Assembly (NCBI GenBank): GCA_029204225.1
Contig: CM055114.1
Location: 14,312,684-14,376,683 of the forward strand
Direction of reading: 5' to 3'
DNA: 64,000 nt
From: Diphasiastrum complanatum
Taxonomy: Eukaryota; Streptophyta; Lycopodiopsida; Lycopodiales; Lycopodiaceae
Translations under genes and position numbers: made by a program
The notes under the pieces: generated by a model
The model's input: only the letters and a program-made list of their open reading frames with translations
What the model was told of the DNA's origin: nothing
Databases searched by the model: none
Shown: positions 35,190-45,999 of the stretch, in pieces
How positions within the stretch are numbered: the first letter of the stretch is position 1
How the letters are laid out: every line of letters begins with the position of its first letter

Positions 35190-38100
35190 ATGACAAAGCT
35201 TTATCATCTTCATGTGGATCTGTCACCAGAATATGCTCCGCTCAGGACAAGAAATTCAAAGCAACCCAAATCGTCAACTTCTGATATGGTCCGATACAGA
35301 GAGGAAAAGCTAAAACATGTAGATTTATGGTCATCATAAACATTGTATCCTATTGATCCATGGTCATTGCAACATCCAGATTTTCATTCGGTGAGTCAGT
35401 TAATAATCTATGTTTGTCATGGTAAAAATGGCCTTTTGGGTTACTGTGAGAATTTGATGCTCTATGGGAATGCACATTCAATGCAAAGAATACATTATTT
35501 GGAAGAGGAATCAAGGAAAATATCAAAGGAGTCCGAAGAAAAATCTACAAAGATGAAAACTTGTTTGGATGAAAATGAGATGCACAAGGAGGAGATCCAA
35601 AGGTTGAAATCTTCTTTGCATCATTATACAACTAGTAATGATGAGATAAAAATTGCATTTCAATCCATGCGTATCTCATATTTGTCTCTTGTTAAAGATA
35701 TGGATGTGCTCAACAGAAAGGTCTGAAGCAACAAGAGGAAAAGATTGGTAAACAAGGATCTATTGTGAAGAATTGAAAAAAATTATCTATGTTAGATATA
35801 GGGGTCTTATGTTTTTATATCAAGCATCTAGGTGTAGGATGTTGATAGGAACAAATTTGGCATAGATGGCAAATTATGCATTTCCACTTGTAATGCCACT
35901 ATTGAGCCAAAATAGTCGTGCCAATTAGAGTGTAGACAAGTGTAATGCTTTTGTTTGATGAATTCTAAGAGGTCCAATAGGATTTAGAGGTGGAACCATG
36001 TGAGGTCGAATAGGAATTTGAGGTTTGCTTGAATATAGTCCAATAGAATTAAGAGGTGCATGGGTCAATGGTCCAATAGGATTAAGAGGTGAGAAAATGT
36101 GGTCCGATCATAGTTAAGCATAGTGGTAGCTCGTGGATCTACTAGTATCATTGTACTCCTCTTTTGGATCTAATTGATTTGGTGATTGTGTAGTTTTTGA
36201 GTGTCATTGGATTTCTAGCTTTCTCTCTCTACCCGAGAGCTCATGATGGTTTTTCTCTCTCTACTTGAGGAGAGCAGCTTGTTTTTACTTAGAATAATTT
36301 TTGAATACTTCTCACACGTGTGAGTGAGAGTTGGAAGTGATTGAATGCATGTAGTAGTGTGTTTTTGCCATAGAATCAAAGATAGATCTTGAATCTCAAT
36401 CTAGTCTTGATCTTGGTGCATCGACACATCTTAGGAGATCACAAGTACATGTTGTGAACAATCCACATGTGTGAAATCAACATCTATGTGATCTATCATC
36501 CAGAGGTCATAGAAAAAGACGAATCCGTGCATTCAAGTAAGTTATAGCTTATTTGGTATTGAATATTGCTTGAACTTTTTGATTCATTCATAATCACTAA
36601 TTTTGTTATTTGTTCATTTCAACTTTCTGTTGATTTGCTTATTATATACTACTGTGAATACTATGAGTGTCCTAATTTCTACTGACATTTTCATGAACAT
36701 TATGTTTGCAATGCAGATCAACATTGGTTGGTGAAGACAATTTGGCCGATGAGATTTCAATTGGAAACTCACTAGGCTCTATCTTGACTTCTAAATCTAT
36801 GAAATCAATGTTAAATAATAACAAAATGAAAAAGATTAAGGCTTCAATTACTGATAGCATTATTGATGAAGTTGAAAAAATATTAGACACTACATTGCTT
36901 CAGGGGGCATGTGACTTTTCTACCATTAGTAGGGAAGCATATGCAACAATGTTTAAGATGATAAAGGAGGCATTTGCACAGGTAAATATTAAAAAGCTTT
37001 TTAATGCCACAACCATTTCATCTTTTAAAAAAAAGAGACATGTTAAACCATGGTATGCAGACAGCAGTTGGTAATTCATTTTATATCAATGAAGTGTATT
37101 GCTCGAAAGGTGAAAGTCTAGCATATAACAATTTCAAAAAAAAAAATTATTGACATTAATTAACATTCATCATAAATTTTCACCGTATTACAGATGAGAA
37201 TGTCAATAACAAGTTGACAGTTGTTCTCAAGTTAGACGAGTTTGAATTATAAAAGGACAAAAAATGGAAAGAATCAATCTCACAATCATGAATGGAGCAC
37301 TTTCGAATTCAGAAGACTCAGAAGGCCTCAATTTCAGTGTTCAATCAGAAAATGATATCTGGTGGTTGGCAGCATTTCAGGTATAGCAGTTCCTTCGCAT
37401 AATAAATAGGAATAATCATTTGAATATGAATTTCATATCTAAAATCTTCTTTGTGTTGATATTATGAAGCCAATCACGTTTTTGTATTCTCTTATAGGTG
37501 CTGAAAGAAGACCATAACATTCTCTCGTGGCTACTTAGTAGAACATCATATCCTGCCACCATAAAAAATCACATGGAGGGAGTTCCACTCAATATTCCTA
37601 GAATTGGCACTTTCAACATTGAATGGCATTTAGTAGGAGATCTGAAGACATTAAAATGTATGTTCAATGTATCTCATGGCGCTAACTCTAAACACCCTTG
37701 TTTGTACTGCATGAAAACAACAAAAGACATGACAAGGAGTACAGGAATATCAAGAGAACGAGAAGATCCTAATTGGAAACCTATACTACCAATTCCTCTA
37801 TGAAATGTTCATATCTATACATTGCATGCGGAGGTGCGTATTATAGAAAAAATAATATATCTTCACATTTTGTTTGCATAGATTTCCGAGCCAGAGGCCT
37901 CTGCGAAGGAAGCTATTTCTAGATTAGAGGATGTGTTGTCCAAAGCAGGCTTACATAAAGGCCACGTTAAAATAAGAAAAGATGACAAGCTATCAGGTAA
38001 AACAGGAAATATTCCATACAAGCCGAACATTGGAGGATCTAAAGCTCGAAGATTTCTATCAAATTATTCTGGCAAACAATCTAAGGTTCAATACACGGTT

Positions 38101-38664
38101 TGGAAAATTATTGCAGCAACTCAAGATTTCGAAGAAGAAGCTTCTACTCGTATACACAAAGTAGAAGTTTGGAAAAAGTTAGACAACATGGTGAAATACT
38201 TGAGAAAAGATAAATTTTTAAATACTGATGTTCAAATGATACAGAAAACAACCAATGAATTTGTGAATGTAGTTCAAAGTGCATGGGGTGTTGATCATAT
38301 AACACGTGGGGTGCTGATCATATAACACATTACATGGTAAGACTTTGATTTTACACTATAATAGACAAATATGTGCAATTAAATTATATACTTTTGGTAT
38401 TGATTTAGATTATGTTTTTATGACATGCAGCACATATTACGACATCATTCGACATTCTTTGCAAGAAATAGTGGAAGCCTTAGCATATGGTCATCACAAG
38501 GAATGGAAAAATCTCATTGGCAAGCAAGAGCGGCATTTCATAAAAGTACACAACATGGCGGGACTAGCACAAAAAACAGCTATATACTACAACTTTTCCA
38601 ATGGTTTTACAAAAGAATCCAAATTTGTCATAATACAAAATTGATGGATTATAAAAATTTTTAA
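35190..38664 (+). pseudogene. Locus 2 DDE-transposase-like gene, all exons present
   Basis: From ATG 35190 (MTKLYHLHVDLSPEYAPL) the exons are about 35190-36536 (with a solo LTR inside), 36717-37380, 37498-38336 and 38431-38664, all with GT-AG borders shared with loci 1 or 3. An N-terminal domain (HGKNGLLGYCENL) leads into a long charged coiled coil. The core carries VVLKLDEF (Asp codon 37235-37237), then FNIEWHLVGDLKTLKCMFNV (Asp 37639-37641) with a downstream CLYC zinc-type pair, and finally SIWSSQGMEKSHWQARAAFH (Glu 38506-38508) with QHGG and LFQWFYKR. That order (D, GDxK with CxYC, then E) is the pattern of RNase-H-fold DDE transposases; the superfamily is not assigned. At least five stops and several frameshifts make it a pseudogene. 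Its 3' end lies about 97 bp from the convergent gene X. Confidence 0.8.
35764..36482 (+). mobile_element. Solo LTR of copia family B inside the locus 2 transposase
   Basis: A single 719-bp family B LTR (TGTGAAG to CAACA) is flanked by perfect 5-bp duplications tctat (35759-35763 and 36483-36487). No internal sequence is present, so it formed by recombination between the LTRs of a full element. Removing it and one tctat restores the transposase frame across the site (NKDL into CDLSSRGHRKRR). Confidence 0.95.
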
Positions 38665-38760
38665 AAAAGCATGCAAATTTATACAAGCCAGTAGGCTATA
38701 AACACACAGTAAAATTTTGTATATTAAATAAAATATTTACAAAGTACAATTCAGCAGTAT

Positions 38761-40165
38761 CTAATCTGCTTCCGATATTTTTTCCAATGAAAGTTGCAAC
38801 TTAGAATCATACAACAATTTTCTTCTTTCGTATGGATCCAATACTTCATAGTTTTTATGCTTACTCAGATCAATGTAAGTAGCATACACTGCAAAATGAG
38901 ATGATATGAGCATGGAATTCACTGGTCCATATCCTAAACTTTTAACGCAAATGTTTTCTTTACAAAAATTATTTTATGTACCTTATTGAAATTATGTCCT
39001 CCAAGAAAATGAGACAGTGCCTTGATTTCCATAATCATAGTTTCACCATGTTGATGAAACTTTGCATGGGCAACACTTATCTCATTATTCTTGAAGGACT
39101 TCAGATAGTGCCCCAGTGCATGATCTCTTGAAAATTCTCCAGCAGAAGATCTCTGCTCTCTTCGACGAATTGCGAAATCATCAAGGAAAATTGTTTCATG
39201 AAATGATAATAAAAACAATCTCTCCATCAATATTATGTCCACCTTTCGATGTCAATATTGTTGGTGAATAGACACTTGGCTGTGGAAAACAAAGTTGACT
39301 TTGGATTCTAAAAAACTCCTCCCCAAAAGGTAGATCATCTTCTTTGTTGTGAATTTCCTCCACAACCATTTTCAAGCAATCTTTCCCTGAAAAAAACTTA
39401 TCATTATGTACATCGTCAACACCAGCGAGAAGATCATCAGCATCAAAATCAATTATATCCGAAAATTCATCAAGCTGTTTGCCCAAAATGCAGTGAAGTA
39501 AAAAAGATCTGATATATCCGATATTGTCAAAAAGGAATTATTTTCTATATTATAAGTAGGCAAAGTGATCAAAGATTTATCAGAAGGAGAAAAGACAGTG
39601 GGTAATCTAGGGCCTATAAAAGTAGCCGTATTTCAAGCAGGATCAAAATCAGAACAATCATCTAAATTAACACTCGTATCAATAAAAAAAATATCTATAT
39701 CTAAATCTTTGACTTTTCAAACTTTGTACCACTAAAAGAAGCTGCTTTAGAAGTGGAGAGCATAGCCTCTGAATCGTCAGAAATATTTAACAAAGAGAAA
39801 AAAATAAAATCAGATTGAAAATTGACAAATCTACAATTTTTATTATGAATTGGGCACTCATCTACAGACTTGAAATCATTATGTAACTTGGTAAACATTC
39901 TATCAAGCTTAGCTTTATAGATATGTTTGTCGAGTGCCACCAGGTTCTAATAATGAATCATGTCCTTATTCTGAGATCTGAATAGCGAAGTACTGAGCAG
40001 GGACTTAAATCTGAGATACATCTCAGAAAATGCCTCCACACCAGGGCCCTCAATCATAGAAGGTAGAAAAAAAAAAGGAGAAAAAAAGGATTCGAAATAG
40101 CCCAACCTATCAGTAATACCAAATTCATTAAAAAAAAAAAGAAAATTGGATTCAAAACTAGACAT
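38761..40165 (-). pseudogene. Locus 2 gene X: acidic protein
   Basis: It starts at the ATG at 40165 (MSSFESNFLFFFNEFGITDR). It matches locus 1 gene X along its length: KLDRMFTKLHNDFKSVDECP, FVNFQSDFIFF, FSDIIDFDADDLLAGVDDVH, FSRDHALGHYLKSFKNNEIS, MEIKALSHFLGGHNF, KIIFVKK, and a last exon VYATYIDLSKHKNYEVLDPY ending at 38761. There is one in-frame TAG after MIHY and frameshifts in the acidic middle. Mean composition is Asp/Glu-rich in the centre and otherwise aromatic. Function is unknown. It is divergent from the H3-ULP gene and convergent with the transposase, exactly mirroring locus 1. Confidence 0.78.
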
Positions 40166-41052
40166 TTTAAACAAAAATAACAGAACTGAAGTTTCAAATA
40201 TTGCTCTCAGGCGCAAACTGTTGGTCAGACAAGCACGTCAACGCAACGTGTGCTCGAGAGAGATATTTGGAGTTGGAGTTTCGGATCCGAACGCAAGAAC
40301 ACTGAGCAGAAAAGAAAAGGGATGCGAAGCGCGCTTGAATGCGATACTGGACGATGCAGTATCGGATCCAAGCACATATTAGTCAACGAAAGGTAATGAG
40401 AGCAAGCGACGCGCTTAAAATCGATATCCGAAAAAGCAATCGTAAATTTGCGTGAAAATCCGAGCCGAAAAAGACCTATTTATAAAAAAAATATTGCACG
40501 TGTGGAGGAGTGTCGAAGGAACACATGTCAAATTGTGATTGGTCAAAATAAATGCGCCGTACCTAGAATGATTGATCTGACATCTGTCATGTGCGAGAAT
40601 GACACACGTCGATATCGGATTCGCGCACATGTCTCAGCCCATGTGGCCTCATAATTGGGTCATCATTGTCAGTATAGACATTCCACGTGGATTAATAATC
40701 TCAAGACATGTGTCTTCGCCGTCTTTTCACACATGCGAATATAAGCCCTTGGAATTTTCATTTTTTTTTTGCAAAATTTTCGCTTTTAGCTCCCAATATC
40801 GCTCTCAAGCGCGCTCTTTCACCGTTCAAGCTTCCGCCCTCTCACAGTGCGCTTGATTCCGATACCACTGGTTGTGCAATATTGCTTTCGCACACGCATC
40901 TCTTTTCTTCAAATAATTTGTCTAGATCTTGCGCTCGAAATCGATATTCAGTTTTGGTATCGATTTCAAGCGCCTTTTCATCGCAAATTTTTTTGTTTTC
41001 ATCCACTTTTGTTTTGTTCAAACTTCTTTTTGTTAATTTTTTTCTTCTGAGA
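40166..41052. promoter_or_regulatory. Bidirectional promoter region of locus 2
   Basis: About 890 bp lie between the divergent starts of gene X and the H3-ULP gene. It is markedly richer in CpG than the surrounding sequence, with repeated words gcgcttgaa, tcaagcgcgc, ccgatacc and gatatcggat, several of them inverted with respect to each other. It contains one CACGTG near 40498 and acatgtg variants. The promoter role is inferred from position. Confidence 0.5.
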
Positions 41053-41055
41053 ATG

Positions 41056-42195
41056 ATGGCCAAGACCAAATCTACCACCTGTGCCATCGCCACTGTACAG
41101 CCATCCCATTCTCGTGTTCCCCCTGGTACTGGCCGTAGGCGTGGTAGGAAGCAAGTCTGGTTGAGGGAGATCATAAAACTCTAGAGATCAACTGAATTGT
41201 TAATCCCTAGAGCTCCTTTCGGCCGATCTGTTCGGAATGTCACTCTATCATTTGGGCTAAATGTTCGTGGTAAAGGCTAATTTTTCATGGGAGCAGTAAA
41301 GGCGAAAGAAGCCACTTTTGAAAAGGTTGTCTATTTTATCGAGTGCAGTCCTATGGCAAAATTCTATTTGATTCCATATGAAAATAAGTAAGGATTGCTC
41401 TTTTGTTTTTGTTGCTTTAATCTGAATTGTTGCATGTTTCATTGCTTTAAGAAGAACGAAATTTTTTCATAAATATGAATTTATCGATATTTGTTTTTGG
41501 TTCTTGCAGTCGGCATTGGAGCCTGAACACTCTTTTTGTAAAGATAAATGAGGGAGTATCAAATTTTCTATGTGTAAAATTAAACTCAGCTGCAAATACA
41601 CATAGAGAATTTGATTCTCTACTTCATGATGTCGTTCAGAAAATACCGACAACGGCAACTTCAATTGGAGAGATAACCATTAAATCTCTTAAGGTATATT
41701 CAATTTATCTCTGATATGCATGTATTCTTTTTTTAATTCAAATGTATCGTCATAGCATAAATAAAATTTCTATCATTATATTACTAATTTTTGTTCTATA
41801 TATGCAGTGTGTACATCAACAAGACGCTTTTAGTTGTGCATGGTTCGTCTTGTACAATACAAAGCTATTTTTTGAATGGTATAATTTACAAATGAATGTA
41901 GATATTGAAAAGGTAATATTTTATTCATTTGTAGTTCATTTCATTCTAATTCATATTTTTTTATTATCATTGTTTGTAATTTGCTGATTCTCGTGTTTTG
42001 TGATGACAGTTCACTCCTGAGCCGTGTACTCCTGATGATGTATATAGATTTCAGCAAGAGTTGATCAGAACCTATGCCCAATATGGTGTAAGTGTTGCAC
42101 CTACAATCGAGGGCCCTCAAAAGGAAGCTGCTCCTGAACAGCCTTTCAGGTTGTTCAGGATGCAAATCTTATTTTATATGATAAAAAAGGAATAA
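41056..42195 (+). pseudogene. Locus 2 histone H3-ULP1 (C48 protease) fusion gene
   Basis: Exons 41056-41387, 41510-41693, 41808-41912 and 42010-42195 join in phase (269 codons) at GT-AG borders. Exon 1 starts MAKTKSTTCAIATVQ, then GRRRGRKQVWLREIIKL and RSTELLIPRAPFGRSVRNVT, an H3 tail, alpha-N and alpha-1, up to about loop 1. The same frame then reads KAKEATFEKVVYFIECS and AKFYLIPYENN across the splice into RHWSLNTLFVKINEG, the His-Trp block of ULP1/SENP cysteine proteases. Exon 3 gives HQQDAFSCAWFVLYNTKLFF with the oxyanion Gln and catalytic Cys (41835-41837). The usual catalytic Asp appears as Asn (KLNSA) and the Gly after Cys is Ala. The final exon FTPEPCTPDDVYRFQQEL matches that of the locus 1 histone gene. 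Two in-frame stops (41182-41184, where Gln is expected, and 41278-41280) break it. H3 alpha-2 and alpha-3 are missing. Confidence 0.82.
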
Positions 42196-42571
42196 AAGTC
42201 CTTCCTAATACAGAGGAAGGCAATTTTGTAACAGATATTCCTCTTGTCTTAAAAGGCATTGAGGCCCCGCCCTTCCCGAAACAGAGGAGGGTGAGATTAT
42301 AGGAGTTGTTGCCTTATCAGTTCCTAATACTGATATAGAAAATATAGAAAAATTGATTGAATAGAGATCTATTTGTAAATAGAGAGACATAAAAAAAAGA
42401 AGATACAATCATTTTATTTGTAAACAACCCGTTTATGGATTTTTTCTATTGATATCACAATAGATTCTTACAATCAGCTTGTGTCCATAGTCTAATACTA
42501 GAATGCAATTTTTCTATAATGATAAAAAGACATGATGATTGGCATGTATTTGCTGATAGTGAATCTCAATG
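42196..42571. other. Interval between the convergent H3-ULP and beta-grasp genes
   Basis: Immediately after the stop, other frames remain open and read coding-like (KGIKVLPNTEEGNFVTDIPL at about 42190-42250, and VVALSVPNTDIENIEKLIE to 42362), so the protease gene may once have been longer and lost frame here. The rest is AT-rich spacer. Confidence 0.4.
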
Positions 42572-43940
42572 TTATTTCATAAGTTGGATTGTTTCGACAA
42601 TATCTCTGCATTTGATCTCGAGCTCATGTCTTTTACGTACCTACATAAAACTAATAAAAGTTAGTTAGAATCAGTACAGAGTTTGTATTAGAAAGTTTTG
42701 ATTGAAACTATTCATAAAAGATTGAGTGTTTATAGTTACTTACGAGTTTACCATTGAAAATGAATCTGAAGTCTGAAAATACATCATCTTGTAGGAGCAA
42801 TAGTTCCCGTCGGATGTAGTTTAGACTCCAATCTTCTTCCACCTCAACACATGTCAAAACGACATCATTGTATATAATTTCAATATTTTTTCATTTTGAA
42901 TGTCCACTAGCTTCCAAGTCTTGATCGAGTGGCACCCATTTACCTTTATTTTTTTTTCATCTTTGATAATGGAAGCATAAGCTCAACATTTGTTTTTCAA
43001 TTTGATAACGGAAGCACATAGAAGACATTTTAATTCTGCATTCTATTTCTCCATCTGATCTTTAGTCCCAGCCTTCATCCATAAGTTCAGATAATAAACT
43101 ATCTGATAAATTTTTGCATACAAACATCGTTGGGGTTTTGTATACATTGACACTTGAAAAGAAATCAACAAATATATTCAAGAAAATAAACCAACTCATT
43201 ATCATGTGCTCATTTTTAATGAATTTTTTACATCATTATATATCTTGCAACGAAATGATTCTGAAACTATAGCATTTGGCGCAATCCATTCATCACTTTC
43301 AAAACTAGGTAATGGAATTGGTACTATTTGTCCAAAATTTTCTTTTGTATCATGAATGTACATTGATTCATAGAAAACGATCTCACTATCAGCTAGATCT
43401 TTTGTAGTTCTACCTCGATATTGCAACTGTCCAATATCAGTGTGAATAACATCTAACACACCTGCTAAAGATCCACTCGGCTCCCATTTATTTATGTTGG
43501 ATGGATATAAATCTACAAGAGAAATATGATCAAATTGGCAAGTTTACTATTAGATATTTATGAATGACAAAAATCAAAGTATCAAAAATATCAATACTCA
43601 CAGTTGTTTTTTTTGTGATCCTGACGGTTGAATCCTTGTACATTTATCTCTGAATGCATATATACATGTTGGACTAGAATTTCAGAAATAGATTTTTCTC
43701 CTGATGATGTTCTAATATCCTAAATTTTGGCCTTTCTATAAGATTGAAATGATAGTTTTGACCTTTTCCTTTTTCGAAATGCTCCTCTTGATGATGGATG
43801 CATCAAAACCCAAGTGTTTTTTGAATATTTTCTTGGCACCCATAATCCATTATCATCCATCTCGTTGAATAGAAAAGCAAAGTCGATTAAGGAGCACGGC
43901 TTCCTTGATGGCGTCATTCGTAATTTGCATGCAGAAATCT
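42572..43940 (-). pseudogene. Locus 2 gene with C-terminal ubiquitin-like (beta-grasp) domain
   Basis: The first visible exon follows a TTTCAG acceptor at 43940 (ISACKLRMTPSRKPCSLI, then DNGLWVPRKYSKNTWVLMHP and FRKRKRSKLSFQSYRK). A GTGAGT donor and CTTGTAG acceptor join it in phase to LYPSNINKWEPSGSL, then LDVIHTDIGQLQYRGRTT. A third exon (about 43130-42744) reads GKWVPLDQDL, then CVEVEEDWSLNYIRREL and DFRFIFNGKL. The last (42640-42572) reads VRKRHELEIKCRDIVETIQL. The C-terminal 70 residues have the strand-helix-strand pattern and the (F)RFIFNG signature of SUMO-like folds, without a terminal Gly-Gly. At least four stops are present. The start codon is not identified. It converges on the H3-ULP gene. 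Confidence 0.62.
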
Positions 43941-44158
43941 GAAACAATGAACTATGAATCTAAAAATTTGCGTAGACAAAAAGCCATGAATCTGAGAAAA
44001 AGTGTTGGCAAAAATTTAAAACATTAATCTATCTGGTGCCACAAATTAACTCTGGTTAATCCTGTTAATGCATATACATTAAAGGTACATCGATTTTCTC
44101 ATCTCAACCATCTGTCATATTCATTTTCAATATTTTTGGGTCTCTTTGGGCAGTGATG

Positions 44159-45032
44159 AGCTGGAAGGGCAGGCCTCATCAACCAATAGCATTTCCACAT
44201 GCTGCCCGACGAAACAGCAATATATTTAAAAAGTTTTTATTTTATTTATATTTGGAAAATTCTACGTTACGTAGAACCTCGAAGCTAAGGTTTCAATTGG
44301 TCCACATGGCAACGAAAATAAGAAAAAAAATAGAAAAACATCTTTTTCAAAGGCCCTCGTCAGGCTCTAAGTTTCTCTAATGCTTACAAGTGTGGAGGAT
44401 GTTGGAGACACTGTTGATAACAACAAAAATAAAAGATGTCATTTTGAAATCAGCAATCAAACAAAGCGTACACTGAATTCGTCAATTTTGGCAAGTGCTA
44501 ATCATCCACCTGACAGAATTCAGATTTTTCGGAGTTCGATTTCGATGAACATAATTACACAAGTATCATATTACATGATGCTAATATTACAAACAATCCT
44601 ACAAGATCAAGATGGTCAGAAGCAGATAACATTTTTGAAGGTCTATAAAGAGAACCTCAAGTATGTCCAACATCGACCTTTGGAACTACTCAGAGTTTCA
44701 AAAGAAAACATGTGCTTGCATATGTTGTACCAAAAAAGAGAGAATATATTTTATCGTCATAAAATATAATGGAAACGTTGATGCAACCATGTTGTAGCAA
44801 GTTGTGTATTCGACAAATCACCTACAAAGAATGTGAAGACTTGCGACTAGGTGTGTGGAGAAAATGAGGAGCTGACAAGCATAATCATTTGTTGCAGATG
44901 TTTAAATGTTTTTTTCATAGACGAAAAATTTCAAATGCAGTGTTTGATATTTTGGAGGAACCCAAAATGTTGATCTTTCAACATATCAGCATGAGCATAT
45001 CATACAATTTAGGAAAAAAAAGCTTAATCAGC
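44159..45032 (+). pseudogene. Unrecognised decayed gene right of the beta-grasp gene
   Basis: A likely acceptor (TTTGGGCAG) at 44159 is followed by broken plus-strand frames: SDELEGQASSTNSI, later EFDFDEHNYTSIILHDANIT (about 44535-44590), FKRKHVLAYVVPKKREYI (about 44700), and CCSKLCIRQITYKECEDLRL (about 44795-44855). The last block resembles the Cys-rich segment with a following Arg helix that stands before the catalytic core in several eukaryotic DDE transposases. That comparison is weak. The gene is divergent from the beta-grasp gene and ends at the MITE. Confidence 0.35.
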
Positions 45033-45040
45033 ATCTCAAC

Positions 45041-45500
45041 CATAGAATTAATGAACCCTTGGCGGTTCACCACGGTTCTAAGAACCGTATGGTTCACAAA
45101 GATTGGTGCCAGAACCGTGGTGAACCGTGTTAATCAAATAATTAATTAATTAATTAATTTTATTTTTTACTTCCATGAGTGCCAAAAACAGTAATAGAAA
45201 TTTCAACCATTTGTATTCCTAAGTGATACAGTTTAAAACAGTGAGTGCCAAAAACAGATTTTTTATAACACTGACTGCCAAAAACAGTGAGTGCCACAGA
45301 TTCTATGACAGAGTGCCAAAAAGAGTAGTGAAATGAGTGCCAAAAACAGTGAAATGAGGCCAAAAACAGGGGAATGAGGGCCAAAAGTCTGTGGGAGGCG
45401 TTTTGGTGGGGCAAAGGGTCATAAAAAAGAAATTAATTAATTACAAGGACCATACCGTGGTACGGTTCACCCCACGGTTCTGAGAACCGTAGGTTCTATG
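45041..45500. mobile_element. 460-bp MITE with 8-bp target duplication
   Basis: Terminal inverted repeats begin CATAGAA, continue with inverted copies of the block ggttcaccacggttctaagaaccg, and end TTCTATG. Perfect 8-bp duplications atctcaac flank it (45033-45040 and 45501-45508), typical of the hAT superfamily. The interior has a run of gagtgccaaaaacagt repeats and no coding capacity, so it is non-autonomous. The superfamily is inferred from the duplication length; the terminal bases are not a classic hAT match. Confidence 0.85.
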
Positions 45501-45539
45501 ATCTCAACGTGTTAGAGAAGGCATGACCAACAACATAAG

Positions 45540-45915
45540 AACTATGAGAGCAAGTCTTAGCTAGATCTTATTCTTCTCATTAATAGGAGAATTTTAGATG
45601 ACTTTCCCAGTCATAAGAAGACACATACCTGATAACACAAATGTTGATACTCATAAAAGTACTTGTTGGCAATTTCAGTCCATCTATTATCGAACTTCTC
45701 CTGAGAAGAAAAATCAAACTTGGTCAGAATCGATTCCAATCTTATTTTAGTGTTGTACTTCCTGGGTCAGAAAGAACCTGCAGTAAATGACACCGAACGT
45801 ATGGCTCACTTAAGCGGTTGAAATCCCAAATGCCCTCTTTCTCCAACTCTTCCTGGTCAAATAAATGAGCATACTTTCAAAAAAAACTGCCAATACTATG
45901 CCCCAGTAGATAACC
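45540..45915 (-). pseudogene. Coding-like fragment of unknown origin
   Basis: The minus strand reads YAHLFDQEELEKEGIWDFN then RLSEPYVRCHLLQVLSDPGS, and after a frame change IRLESILTKFDFSSQEKFDN and RWTEIANKYFYEYQHLCYQ, ending at a GTATGT donor near 45628. Two adjoining stretches look like real protein, but I recognise no family and see no start or stop. It could be a captured host exon pair or part of another element. Confidence 0.3.
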
Positions 45916-45999
45916 ACACATCCCTAAGTGATCCAAAAACCCTCAAGCTCTTCCTACTTATGTAGTTGATTGGATCATGGGTCAAAATTCTTACAAACA

